From CAWGUU01 sp963825765 (GTDB lineage Bacteria > Actinomycetota > Acidimicrobiia > Acidimicrobiales > AC-14), in NCBI GenBank assembly GCA_963825765.1, contig CAWGUU010000027.1:1-27784 (forward strand): 27,784 nt of DNA. The letters are read 5' to 3'. Position 1 is the first letter of the stretch, and every line of letters starts with the position of its first letter. The notes beneath the pieces were generated by a model. It ran no database searches and was not told where the DNA came from. It saw only the letters and a list, made by a program, of their open reading frames with translations. The translations under genes and the position numbers were made by a program. Below are positions 1-7,668 of this stretch, piece by piece.

Positions 1-6
1 GTGGAG

Positions 7-77
7 AGCGGGCGACGGGAATCGAACCCGCGTTCTCAGCTTGGGAAGCTGATGTTCTGCCGCTGAACTACGCCCGC
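7..77 (-). tRNA. tRNA-Gly (anticodon CCC)
   Basis: On the minus strand this folds as a complete cloverleaf. The 7-bp acceptor stem is GCGGGCG/CGCCCGC, the anticodon stem TCAGC/GCTGA closes the loop TTCCCAA, and the T arm carries GGTTCGATTCC. The anticodon CCC reads GGG glycine codons. The discriminator base is T, usual for glycine tRNAs. CCA is not encoded directly after the discriminator (TCTCCAC follows), so it would be added after transcription. Confidence 0.95.
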
Positions 78-89
78 GAGGCGGCCTCG

Positions 90-95
90 ATCGTA
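90..95 (-). promoter_or_regulatory. Putative -10 box of tRNA-Gly
   Basis: TACGAT on the minus strand, 12 bases before the mature tRNA 5' end, fits the actinobacterial TANNNT -10 pattern. I see no convincing -35 hexamer at the expected distance. Confidence 0.4.
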
Positions 96-289
96 GCGGG
101 ACGACGCCGCCATCGGGATCTCCGTTTCCCAACATCGCCTCAACGGCGGCAGAGCGGTGGTTGAACGCAGAGGTTCATAGCCGGGAAACAAAACAGCAAC
201 ACGACGGCCGTAGCTTTCGCATCGATGGACGCTCCGGCGAGAAAGACCGACAACGCAGCGGGCCGCGCACCGAACGAGGACGTGGGCCG

Positions 290-793
290 GTGGACGTGAC
301 GCTGCTGCGTTGGCCCGACGAGGACGCCCGCAGGGCCCGGTTGAGCGTCTCCGGCGACCCTCGGCTGCTGCTCGTCGAGGACGGCCAGGATCCGCCGCCG
401 CTGCGGGACTGCCTGGAGGACTGGATCCGCATCCCGGCCCCCGAGAGCGACGTGCGGGCCCGCGTCGATGCCCTCTCCCTGCGCAGCCAGGCCCATCGCC
501 ACGACGCCCCTGGTCTCGACGTCCACGGCGTGCTGCGGTTCGGCGGCCGGTGGGTGGCGCTGCCACCGCTGGAGGCCCGGCTCACCGACGCCCTGGTGTC
601 GCGCTTCGGCGCGGTCGCCAGCCGCGACGTTCTGGTCCGGGCCGGCTGGCCCGACGGTGCCCCTGGTCGCAACGCCCTCGACGTCCACGTGCTGCGCCTC
701 CGGCGGCGGCTCTGGCCACTCGGCCTCGCCATCCGGACCGTGCGGTCGCGGGGCTACCTGCTCGAGAAGGCCGCGCTCGAGTCCGACGGCTGA
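290..793 (+). CDS. Winged-helix DNA-binding protein, no receiver domain
   Basis: A 167-aa protein whose C-terminal ~85 residues look like an OmpR/PhoB-type winged helix (Trans_reg_C). They show a short beta segment (GVLRFGGRWVALPPLEARL), a recognition region with NALDVHVLRLRRRL, and the typical end IRTVRSRGYLLE. The N-terminal ~75 residues do not show the phospho-acceptor pattern of a response-regulator receiver. The GTG start at 290 is preferred because GAGGA (276-280) lies 9 bases upstream; an in-frame ATG at 161 would add 43 basic, low-complexity residues without a visible ribosome site. A strong hairpin follows at 871-916. It is probably a transcriptional regulator that responds to something other than a histidine kinase; its target is unknown. 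Confidence 0.75.
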   Translation: MDVTLLRWPDEDARRARLSVSGDPRLLLVEDGQDPPPLRDCLEDWIRIPAPESDVRARVDALSLRSQAHRHDAPGLDVHGVLRFGGRWVALPPLEARLTDALVSRFGAVASRDVLVRAGWPDGAPGRNALDVHVLRLRRRLWPLGLAIRTVRSRGYLLEKAALESDG

Positions 794-870
794 CGCGGTG
801 CACAATGGATGGCACACACAGGTTCGAGAGGGTCGACGGCCGCGCTGGACGCCGCCGTCGGCCCCGGGTC

Positions 871-916
871 GCAGGGAGGGGCGGGCGGATCCCCAGCCTC
901 GCCTGTCCCTCCCTGC
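871..916 (+). terminator. 17-bp hairpin, probable terminator of the winged-helix gene
   Basis: The arms 871-887 and 900-916 pair over 17 positions: 15 Watson-Crick pairs and two G-U wobbles when read as plus-strand RNA, around a 12-base loop. The outer 10 bp are perfect (GCAGGGAGGG with CCCTCCCTGC). No T tract follows, which is common in high-GC actinobacteria. The right arm ends two bases before the -10 hexamer of apgM, so the hairpin also occupies that promoter's -35 region. Confidence 0.55.
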
Positions 917-918
917 CC

Positions 919-924
919 TAACCT
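919..924 (+). promoter_or_regulatory. Putative -10 box for leaderless apgM
   Basis: TAACCT (TANNNT pattern) ends 7 bases before the GTG start at 932. There is no Shine-Dalgarno between them, so transcription would start at or next to the start codon. Confidence 0.45.
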
Positions 925-931
925 GACTCCC

Positions 932-2131
932 GTGACCCTGGATCTCGCCACTCTCGTCCAACCCGCATCCAGCAAGATCGTTCTGGTCGTCCTCGACGGC
1001 TTGGCCGGCTTTGCCGGTCCCGACCGGGGCACCGAGCTGGAGGAGGCCCACACCCCCAACCTCGACGAGCTGGCCGCCGCCGGCTCCAGCGGTCTCCTCG
1101 ATCCTGTCGGCCCCGGCATCACCCCCGGCTCCGGCCCCGCCCACCTGGCGCTTTTCGGCTACGACCCCGTCGAGTACCAGCTCGGACGCGGCGCCCTGTC
1201 GGCTGCGGGCCTGGAGGTCGAGATCAAGCCCGGCGACATCGCCGCCCGCGGCAACCTCGCCACCCTCGACGCCGACGGCAGGATCACCGACCGCCGGGCC
1301 GGCCGGCTGCCGAACGCCGAGGCGGTGGCGGTGGTCGAGCTGCTCCGAGCCGGAATCAAGATCGAAGGCGTCGAGGTCACCCTCGCCCACGAGGCCCAGC
1401 ACCGCGTGCTCGTGGTGTTCCGGGGCTCCGACCTCAGCCCGAGCGTCTCGGACACCGACCCCCAGGCCGTCGGCGTCCCGCCGTCGCCGCCCATGGCCCA
1501 GACCCGCTTCGCCGAGCACACCGCCGAGGTGGTGGCCGAGTTCGACGCCCAGGTCCGCCACATCCTGGCCGACCACCCCAAGGCGAACGTCGTGCTGCTG
1601 CGGGGCTTCGACTCCCAGCGCGACCTGCCGTCGATGCACTTCCGTTACGGGGTCAACGCCGCCGCCGCCGCCATCTACCCGATGTACCGCGGTGTCGGCC
1701 AGCTGGTCGGCATGCACGTGCTGCCCTCCGTAAGCACGCTGGCCGGCGAGGTCGACCTACTGCGCACGTTCTGGGACGACCACGACTACTTCTTCTTCCA
1801 CCACAAGCCGTCCGACTCGGCCGGCGAGGACGGGAACTTCGAGGCCAAGGTGGCCGCCATCGAGGCGCTCGACGTTGCGATCCCCGACATCGTGGCCCTC
1901 GGCCCCGACGTCCTCGCCGTCACCGGCGACCACGCCACGCCCAGCCAGATGGCGGCGCACTCCTGGCACCCGGTGCCGGTGCTCATGTGGGGGCCCCGCG
2001 TCGGCCGCGACGACGTGACCCGGTTCGGTGAGCGCTGGGCTCTCCGCGGCGCCATCGGCCGTCGCCCGTCGGTCGACCTGATGCCGCTGCTGCTGGCCGC
2101 TGCGGGACGCCTGGCCAAGTACGGGGCCTGA
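932..2131 (+). CDS. apgM: 2,3-bisphosphoglycerate-independent phosphoglycerate mutase, archaeal type
   Basis: A 399-aa cytosolic enzyme interconverting 3- and 2-phosphoglycerate in glycolysis and gluconeogenesis. It belongs to the alkaline phosphatase superfamily branch first described in archaea. Visible family signatures are the N-terminal metal-site segment VVLDGLAG, the phosphoserine region GSGPAHLALFGYDP, a conserved GALSAAG segment, the central RGFDSQRDLP, and the C-terminal metal-binding VTGDHATPS followed by HSWHPVPVL. The length matches the family (about 400 aa). The GTG at 932 is chosen because the homologous region begins just after it and a TANNNT hexamer lies 7 bases upstream; an upstream in-frame ATG at 809 would add a low-complexity Gly/Ser/Pro tail. 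It converges with larE. Its product links to the 3-phosphoglycerate-using gpgS further along the window. Confidence 0.93.
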   Translation: MTLDLATLVQPASSKIVLVVLDGLAGFAGPDRGTELEEAHTPNLDELAAAGSSGLLDPVGPGITPGSGPAHLALFGYDPVEYQLGRGALSAAGLEVEIKPGDIAARGNLATLDADGRITDRRAGRLPNAEAVAVVELLRAGIKIEGVEVTLAHEAQHRVLVVFRGSDLSPSVSDTDPQAVGVPPSPPMAQTRFAEHTAEVVAEFDAQVRHILADHPKANVVLLRGFDSQRDLPSMHFRYGVNAAAAAIYPMYRGVGQLVGMHVLPSVSTLAGEVDLLRTFWDDHDYFFFHHKPSDSAGEDGNFEAKVAAIEALDVAIPDIVALGPDVLAVTGDHATPSQMAAHSWHPVPVLMWGPRVGRDDVTRFGERWALRGAIGRRPSVDLMPLLLAAAGRLAKYGA

Positions 2132-2136
2132 GCTCC

Positions 2137-2187
2137 CGAACTGGTGACGTTCAGTCGCGCCTGGCGCGACCCTGTGACCCCAGTTCG
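2137..2187. terminator. Nested palindrome at the apgM/larE convergent junction
   Basis: Outer arms CGAACTGG (2137-2144) and CCAGTTCG (2180-2187) enclose an inner perfect 7-bp hairpin GTCGCGC-CTG-GCGCGAC (2154-2170). It lies just after the apgM stop and covers the last codons and stop of larE, so it could terminate transcription from both sides. A second element with near-identical outer arms sits at 8394-8440. No T tract is present. Confidence 0.45.
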
Positions 2188-2984
2188 GTGCGGGTTGGGT
2201 TCAGGTTCCCCGAGCGGAAGCCCTCGAGGTCGAGGGTGACCCTGGCGTAGCCGGCGGCCTTCACCGCGTCGATCACCGCCTGGCGACGCTCGACCACACC
2301 GGCAAGGTCTTCGATCTCGACCTCCAGCCGGGCCACGTCGCCGTAGTGGCGGACCCGGAGCTGGCGGAACCCGAGGGCACGGACCGCGGCCTCGGCCCGG
2401 GCCACCCGGTCGAGCGTGCCCAGGGTGACCGGCGTGCCGTACGGGACCCTGGAGGCCAGGCAAGCCGCCGCCGGCTTGTCCCAGGTGCGCAGACCGAGCG
2501 ACCGGGACGCCTCCCGCACCGCCGCCTTGGTGAACCCGGCGTCGACCAACGGGAAGGCGGCACCGCCGTCCGCCGCGGCCGCCTGGCCGGGCCGGTGGTC
2601 GCCCAGGTCGTCGAGGTTGGTGCCGAGCACGACGGTGGCCGCCTCGGCGGCGCCGATGGGGCCGATCACCTCCATCAGCTCGGCCTTGCAGTGGGCGCAG
2701 CGTTCGGTGTCGTTGGCCACGTACTCGGGCCGGTCGAGCTCGTCGGTGGTCACCGCCTGCCACCGCAGGCCCCACTCGGCCGCGAGGGCGGCGCAGTCGG
2801 CGGCCTCGTCGGGGGCCAGCGAGGGGGAGACAGCGGTGACGGCCAGCGCCCGGTCGGGGCCCAGGGTGTCGTGGGCCATCCAGGCCAGGAAGGCCGAGTC
2901 GGCCCCGCCGCTGAACGCCACGAGCACCCGGTCCAGCTCCCGCAGCCGTGCCCTGAGGGTGTCGATGGGAGGGGTACCGGCCAC
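2151..2984 (-). CDS. larE: LarE-like ATP-dependent sulfur transferase (PP-loop)
   Basis: A 277-aa protein of the LarE/PP-loop ATP pyrophosphatase family. LarE supplies sulfur to pyridinium dithiocarboxylate during synthesis of the nickel-pincer cofactor of lactate racemase and related enzymes. The PP-loop SGGADS is at residues 25-30. GTNLDDLGDHRPG near 121-133 and PAAACLASRVPYGTPV near 171-186 are family motifs, the latter holding the sulfur-donor cysteine (C175). A CxxC (C96, C99) is also present, so this may be the type with three cysteines that carries a [4Fe-4S] cluster; that is an inference. The GTG at 2984 is chosen because TAACGT lies 7 bases upstream and the core begins soon after. 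No larB or larC lies in the window. The stop codon is inside the palindrome at 2137-2187. Confidence 0.88.
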   Translation of the reverse strand: MAGTPPIDTLRARLRELDRVLVAFSGGADSAFLAWMAHDTLGPDRALAVTAVSPSLAPDEAADCAALAAEWGLRWQAVTTDELDRPEYVANDTERCAHCKAELMEVIGPIGAAEAATVVLGTNLDDLGDHRPGQAAAADGGAAFPLVDAGFTKAAVREASRSLGLRTWDKPAAACLASRVPYGTPVTLGTLDRVARAEAAVRALGFRQLRVRHYGDVARLEVEIEDLAGVVERRQAVIDAVKAAGYARVTLDLEGFRSGNLNPTRTELGSQGRARRD

Positions 2985-2991
2985 GAGCGAG

Positions 2992-2997
2992 ACGTTA
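2992..2997 (-). promoter_or_regulatory. Putative -10 box for leaderless larE
   Basis: TAACGT on the minus strand ends 7 bases before the GTG start at 2984, with no Shine-Dalgarno between. It lies in the short divergent gap shared with livJ. Confidence 0.4.
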
Positions 2998-3051
2998 CCG
3001 CTACCCTGCGTGACGTCTGCTCTAGCGAACACGGCGGCGAAGGAGCCAATC

Positions 3052-4281
3052 ATGGGGGGTATCGGCATGCACGTGTTCAAGGTCCGGTCGTGGCGGGTGC
3101 TCGTCCCGCTGGTCGTGGTAGCGCTCACGCTCGCCGCCTGCGGCGGCGACGAGTCGTCGAGCGGCCCGGTGGCCAAGATCGGTGTGATCGTGCCCCTGTC
3201 CGGCGACCTTGCCGCGGTCGGGAACGGCATCAAGAACTCCGTCGACCTGGCCATCAAGCAGGCCAACGACAACAAGACGGTGTCCGGTTGGACGCTGCAG
3301 CTCGATGCCCAGGACGACCAGGGCAAGCCCGACGTCGGCGCCGCGGCCGCAAACAAGCTGGTGTCCGACAGCGCAGTCGTCGGCGTGGTCGGCACGTACA
3401 ACACAAGCGTGGCGGCGCAGGTGGCGCCGATCCTCGACGGGGCCAGCATCGTCATGGTCTCGCCCGCGAACACCGGCGACAAGCTGACCAGGGGGGAGAA
3501 CTTCAAGACCGCGCCGGCCCGCCCGTACGACAGCTACTTCCGCACCGCCACCTACGACGACCTCCAGGGGGGCTTCGCAGCCGACTACGCATACAAGACG
3601 GCGGGGGCCAAGACCGTGGTCCTCATCCACGACAAGAAGGCCTACGGGCAGGGCCTGACCGAGTCGTTCGCGTCTCGGTTCGTGGCCGACGGCGGGCAGG
3701 TGCTCGGCGAGACGCAGACCGTCAATCCCGGCGACAAGGACTTCTCGGGCGTGGTCACCAAGATCAAGCCGCTGAACCCCGACATCATCTTCTACGGCGG
3801 TGAGTACCCGGAGGCTTCGCTGCTGTCCAGCCAGGCCAAGCTGGCGGGCATCACCGTCCCGGTCATGGGCGGCGACGGCGTGGTCAACAAGACGTACGTG
3901 GACGTTGCCGGAGCGTCGGCGGTGGGCGACCTGGCCACCGCAGTCGGGGCCCCGGCCAGTCAGCTCCCGTCGGCCCAGGCCTTCCTGGACGCCTACAAGG
4001 CCGCGGGGTACAAGGATGAACCGTCGGCCTACGGCGCACTTGCCTTCGACGCTGCCAACGTCATCATCAAGGCCCTGGCGCAGGTCCTCCCTAACAAGAC
4101 GAAGGTCGACCCGACCGTGCGGGCAGAGGTGACGACCGACGTGCAGGTCACCGACTTCGAAGGGGCCTCGGGCAAGGTGGCGTTCGACGAGTACGGCGAC
4201 ACCACGACCAAGCTCCTGACCGTGTACAAGGTCGAGGGTGGCGACTGGAAGCCGGTCCTGACCCAGGCGTTCGCCGGCTAG
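3052..4281 (+). CDS. livJ: Branched-chain amino acid/amide ABC transporter, substrate-binding lipoprotein
   Basis: A 409-aa periplasmic-binding-type lipoprotein (type I fold, LivJ/LivK/UrtA family). The N-terminus has basic residues, a hydrophobic stretch and the lipobox LAAC with the acylated cysteine at residue 30, followed by an acidic/serine linker. The mature part starts with KIGVIVPLSGDLAAVGNGIKN, typical of the family, and has the usual two-lobe length. ATG 3052 is preceded by AAGGAG (3040-3045) at 6-base spacing, the best ribosome site of the operon. It captures the ligand outside the membrane and delivers it to LivHM; sequence alone does not separate branched-chain amino acids from amides, urea or other small ligands. 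It heads the livJHMGF operon. A 52-base gap with a possible hairpin separates it from livH, which could set a higher level of binding protein. Confidence 0.92.
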   Translation: MGGIGMHVFKVRSWRVLVPLVVVALTLAACGGDESSSGPVAKIGVIVPLSGDLAAVGNGIKNSVDLAIKQANDNKTVSGWTLQLDAQDDQGKPDVGAAAANKLVSDSAVVGVVGTYNTSVAAQVAPILDGASIVMVSPANTGDKLTRGENFKTAPARPYDSYFRTATYDDLQGGFAADYAYKTAGAKTVVLIHDKKAYGQGLTESFASRFVADGGQVLGETQTVNPGDKDFSGVVTKIKPLNPDIIFYGGEYPEASLLSSQAKLAGITVPVMGGDGVVNKTYVDVAGASAVGDLATAVGAPASQLPSAQAFLDAYKAAGYKDEPSAYGALAFDAANVIIKALAQVLPNKTKVDPTVRAEVTTDVQVTDFEGASGKVAFDEYGDTTTKLLTVYKVEGGDWKPVLTQAFAG

Positions 4282-4310
4282 GGCCCAGCTTCGTGGGCTC
4301 GGCTGGGGCC
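4282..4310 (+). promoter_or_regulatory. Possible intercistronic hairpin between livJ and livH
   Basis: Directly after the livJ stop, GGCCCAGC (4282-4289) can pair with GCTGGGGCC (4302-4310) with one bulged base. A competing small hairpin GCCCA/TGGGC (4283-4298) uses part of the same sequence. Such structures often stabilise or attenuate the mRNA after binding-protein genes. Function here is inferred from position only. Confidence 0.3.
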
Positions 4311-4333
4311 GTCCCGGCCTCCCGGGGCAACGC

Positions 4334-5248
4334 GTGACCCAGTTCCTCCAGCAGGTGGTCAACGGCACGGTGCTGGGGGCCACCTACGGCCTGATCGCGC
4401 TCGGGTACACGATGGTCTACGGGATCATCCAGCTCATCAACTTCGCCCACGGCGAGGTGGTCATGGTGGGGGCGTTCGCGGCGCTGGCCACTGCCGTCTA
4501 CGTGCTGCCGGAGACGCTGGCCACCAACGCCTGGGTGGCGCTGCCGGTCATGCTCCTGGCCGCAGTGGTGGTGGCCATGATCGTGGCGGTGCTGATGGAG
4601 CGGTTCGCCTACCGCCCGCTGCGCAACGCCCCCCGGCTGGCGCCGCTGATCACCGCCATCGGCGTCTCGATCGTCCTCCAGGAGGTCGTCCGTCTGTTCT
4701 ACCCGGGCGGCAACCGCCAGCAGGCCTTTCCCCGCCTCATCACCGGCACGTTCGAGGTGGCAGGGGTGACGGTGGCGTGGGTGTCTGTGTTCGTGGTCGT
4801 GACCGCCGTGGCCCTGATGCTCGCCCTGCAGGGTTTCGTCCGGCAGACGAGCACCGGCCGGGCCATGCGGGCCACGGCCCAGGACCCGGACACGTCGAAG
4901 CTCATGGGCATCGACACCGACAAGGTCATCGTGGTCACCTTCATCCTGGGGGCGGCGCTGGCGGGCGTGGCCGGGGTGATGCAGGGCATGCGGTTCGGCC
5001 AGATCGACTTCCGGATCGGGTTCCTCGTCGGCCTGAAGGCCTTCACCGCCGCGGTCCTGGGAGGCATCGGCAACATCAGCGGGGCGGTGCTCGGTGGATT
5101 CCTGCTCGGCATCGTCGAGGTGATGGCGGTGCAGTATCTGCCCCACGGCTCGTCCTGGAAGGACGCTGTGGCTTTCGTGGTGCTCATCCTGGTGCTGGTC
5201 TTCCGCCCGACGGGACTCCTCGGCGAACGGGTGGCGGCGCGGGCGTGA
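4334..5248 (+). CDS. livH: Branched-chain amino acid/amide ABC transporter permease LivH
   Basis: A 304-aa integral membrane protein with about eight hydrophobic segments. The N-terminus (FLQQVVNGTVLGATYGLIALGYTMVYGIIQLINFAHGEV) is the classic LivH start, and the cytoplasmic loop GRAMRATAQDPDTSKLMGID is the EAA-like contact with the ATPases. The end GGIGNISGAVLGGFLLGIVE is also diagnostic. It forms the translocation pore with LivM. The start is GTG 4334, since the family's N-terminal motif begins within the first few residues. The last codon overlaps the livM start (GTGA), indicating translational coupling. Confidence 0.93.
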   Translation: MTQFLQQVVNGTVLGATYGLIALGYTMVYGIIQLINFAHGEVVMVGAFAALATAVYVLPETLATNAWVALPVMLLAAVVVAMIVAVLMERFAYRPLRNAPRLAPLITAIGVSIVLQEVVRLFYPGGNRQQAFPRLITGTFEVAGVTVAWVSVFVVVTAVALMLALQGFVRQTSTGRAMRATAQDPDTSKLMGIDTDKVIVVTFILGAALAGVAGVMQGMRFGQIDFRIGFLVGLKAFTAAVLGGIGNISGAVLGGFLLGIVEVMAVQYLPHGSSWKDAVAFVVLILVLVFRPTGLLGERVAARA

Positions 5249-6894
5249 GGACGCTTACTGCGGGCCTCGATCGGCTGGCGGTCCGGTTGCCGCCATTGCC
5301 GCTCGCCGTGGCGGGCGCCGCTCTGGTCGTCGCCGGCAGCCTGTCGCCGTGGGCGACCTTTCCCGGCTTCCCGGGCAAGATGACACTCGCCGGCTTCCCC
5401 GGGGGAGCCCGTCTGTTCACGCTGGTCCTGGCGGCGGCGGCCGTGCTGGTGAAGGTTCCCGTCGCGGGTCGCCGGCGGGCGGGGGCCGCCGCCGCCATCG
5501 GAACGGTGGCCGTCGCCGGCTACAACGTGGCGGCCATCGCCGGCGAGGGCGGCGGTCTGGGCGGCGTCGCGTTCGGGGCGTGGTTGACGTTGCTCGGCGG
5601 TGCCGTGCTCCTGGTGTCCTTCCGCGCCCTGCCGCCCGACCGGGCCCTTCCGGACTCCTGGCGCCGGCTGCCGGCGATCGCAGAGAGGGTGGTGGTGGCC
5701 GCCGCGGTGGCGGCCGTCCTGTTCGTCGTCGTGTGGGGCCTGGGGATCGACGAGTCGAGCCGGTTCGTGTCGTGGGTGATCTTCCTGATCGCGGCCACCG
5801 TGGCAGGCTCTCGCCTCGGTCTCTTCGCGTGGCTGGAGACGCTCTTCGAGCGTCACCGCAACGTGGCCCTGGCCGCGGCCGCCGTGGCCGCCGTCGTCTT
5901 CCCCTTCACCCAGGGCGGCGACTCCTATTGGCTCCGGGTCTTCGCGTCCATCGGCGTGTTCGCGGTGGCGGCCATCGGGCTGAACATCGTGGTCGGACTG
6001 GCCGGGCTGCTGGATCTGGGGTATGTGGCCTTCTTCGGCGTGGGTGCCTACGTCGGCGCCCTTTTCGGCAACGCCTCGCTCAGCGCCGTCCACGTCCACC
6101 TGCCGTTCCTGCTCGTGGTGCTGCTGGGGGCCACGATCGCCGCCCTGTTCGGGGTGCTGATCGGAGCGCCCACCCTGCGGCTGCGGGGCGACTACCTGGC
6201 CATCGTCACCCTCGGGTTCGGGGAGATCTTCCGCATCACCGTCAACAACTGGGACGGCCTCACCCAGGGCCCCAACGGCATCGCCGGCATTCGCAACCTC
6301 GCGGTAGGAGGGTTCGACTTCGGCGAGGGCCACCAGCTCTTCGGTGTCACCCTGCCCGGCTTCGCCAACTACTTCTTCGTGGAGCTGCTGCTGGTGGCTG
6401 CGGCCATCGTGGTCTTCACCCGGCTCAACACCAGCCGGGTGGGGCGGGCGTGGGTGGCGATCCGCGAGGACGAGGTGGCGGCGGCGGCCATGGGCGTCGA
6501 CACCGTCCGCTACAAGCTGCTGGCCTTCGCCATCGGATCGTTCCTGGCCGGGGCGGCGGGCACGGTGAACGCCCACGTGACCACCCAGGTGTCGCCCGAC
6601 TCCTACACGTTCCTCGAGTCGATCCTGCTGGTGGCGGCCGTCGTCCTGGGCGGCATGGGCGGCGTGCAGGGCGCCCTGCTCGGGTCGGTGGCCCTGTTCG
6701 TCCTGCCCGAGAAGCTGCGGGCCTTCCAGGACAAGCGGCTGCTGCTGTTCGGCATCGCCCTGATCCTCATGATGCGGTTCCGGCCGGAGGGCATCCTCGC
6801 CGTCCGCCGCCGCCAGCAGGAGCTGCGCGACGACACCGAAGGCGGGGCCGACGCCACCGGCGCCCCACCGGGGACTGCGATGGCCCAGGTATGA
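5245..6894 (+). CDS. livM: ABC transporter permease LivM with N-terminal membrane extension
   Basis: A 549-aa membrane protein. The C-terminal ~320 residues are a standard LivM: SIGVFAVAAIGLNIVVGLAGLLDLGYVAFFGVGAYVGAL near 235-273, PTLRLRGDYLAIVTLGFGEIFRI, and the cytoplasmic loop GRAWVAIREDEVAAAAMGVD. The first ~225 residues are extra. They hold roughly seven hydrophobic segments (about 18-36, 57-72, 84-100, 108-126, 147-166, 173-190, 207-220). The first four, with SLSPWATF and GAWLTLLGGAVLL, resemble small four-helix membrane proteins of actinobacteria. Ordinary LivM proteins have about 300-430 residues. The GTG start at 5245 overlaps the livH stop; no other start between there and the core has a better context. 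The stop overlaps livG (ATGA). Confidence 0.9.
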   Translation: MRTLTAGLDRLAVRLPPLPLAVAGAALVVAGSLSPWATFPGFPGKMTLAGFPGGARLFTLVLAAAAVLVKVPVAGRRRAGAAAAIGTVAVAGYNVAAIAGEGGGLGGVAFGAWLTLLGGAVLLVSFRALPPDRALPDSWRRLPAIAERVVVAAAVAAVLFVVVWGLGIDESSRFVSWVIFLIAATVAGSRLGLFAWLETLFERHRNVALAAAAVAAVVFPFTQGGDSYWLRVFASIGVFAVAAIGLNIVVGLAGLLDLGYVAFFGVGAYVGALFGNASLSAVHVHLPFLLVVLLGATIAALFGVLIGAPTLRLRGDYLAIVTLGFGEIFRITVNNWDGLTQGPNGIAGIRNLAVGGFDFGEGHQLFGVTLPGFANYFFVELLLVAAAIVVFTRLNTSRVGRAWVAIREDEVAAAAMGVDTVRYKLLAFAIGSFLAGAAGTVNAHVTTQVSPDSYTFLESILLVAAVVLGGMGGVQGALLGSVALFVLPEKLRAFQDKRLLLFGIALILMMRFRPEGILAVRRRQQELRDDTEGGADATGAPPGTAMAQV

Positions 6895-7658
6895 GCGCGC
6901 TGCTCGAGGCCCGTGCGGTGACGAAGCGGTTCGGCGGGCTGGTGGCCGTCGACTCGGTCGACCTCTCGGTGGGCGACCGGGAGATCGTCGGGCTGATCGG
7001 GCCCAACGGGGCGGGCAAGACGACGTTCTTCAACTGCCTCACCGGTCTGGTGACGCCGACCTCGGGCGAGGTGTCCTTCCGGGGCAAGCCGCTGCCCCGG
7101 CGGCCCGACCGGGTGACCAAGGCCGGCGTGGCGAGGACGTTCCAGAACATCAGGCTGTTCCCGCACATGACCGCCCTGGAGAACGTGCTGGTGGGTACTC
7201 ACTGCCGCACGTCCACCGGCGTGCTCTCGGTGATCGGGCGGGGCCCCCGGTTCCACCGGGAGGAGCGGGAGGCGGAGGCGAAGGCCCGGGAGCTGCTCGT
7301 GTTCGTGGCCCTGAGCCGTTCGGCGGACAGGCTGGCCAAGAACCTGCCTTACGGCGACCAGCGACGACTGGAGATCGCCAGGGCTCTGGCCACCGACCCC
7401 GGCCTTCTCCTCCTCGACGAGCCCACCGCCGGCATGAACCCCCACGAGACGACGGCGGCCATGGACCTGGTGCGGCGGGTCCGCGATCAGGGCCTGGCGG
7501 TGGTGGTGATCGAGCACGACATGCGGTTCATCTTCAGCCTGTGCGACAGAGTGGCGGTCATGGTGCAGGGAGCCAAGCTGGTGGAGGGCACGCCGGCCGA
7601 GGTGCAGTCCGACCCGCGGGTGATCGAGGCGTACCTCGGCGCCCCCGCCGACCAATGA
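6891..7658 (+). CDS. livG: Branched-chain amino acid/amide ABC transporter ATPase LivG
   Basis: A 255-aa ABC ATPase. The Walker A motif is GPNGAGKTT (near residues 39-47), followed by GVARTFQNIRLF (Q-loop, LivG-type). The signature region reads LPYGDQRRLEIARAL instead of LSGGQ, a usual LivG variant, and Walker B is LLLLDEPTAGMNP with switch histidine in VVVIEHDM. It powers uptake with LivF at the cytoplasmic face of LivHM. ATG 6891 overlaps the livM stop as ATGA. Ten bases separate its stop from livF. Confidence 0.95.
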   Translation: MSALLEARAVTKRFGGLVAVDSVDLSVGDREIVGLIGPNGAGKTTFFNCLTGLVTPTSGEVSFRGKPLPRRPDRVTKAGVARTFQNIRLFPHMTALENVLVGTHCRTSTGVLSVIGRGPRFHREEREAEAKARELLVFVALSRSADRLAKNLPYGDQRRLEIARALATDPGLLLLDEPTAGMNPHETTAAMDLVRRVRDQGLAVVVIEHDMRFIFSLCDRVAVMVQGAKLVEGTPAEVQSDPRVIEAYLGAPADQ

Positions 7659-7668
7659 GCCCGGTCGC

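Noticed and set aside
161..289. N-terminal extension of the winged-helix protein from ATG 161.
   Set aside because: Basic, low-complexity sequence without a ribosome site; GTG 290 has GAGGA at good spacing.
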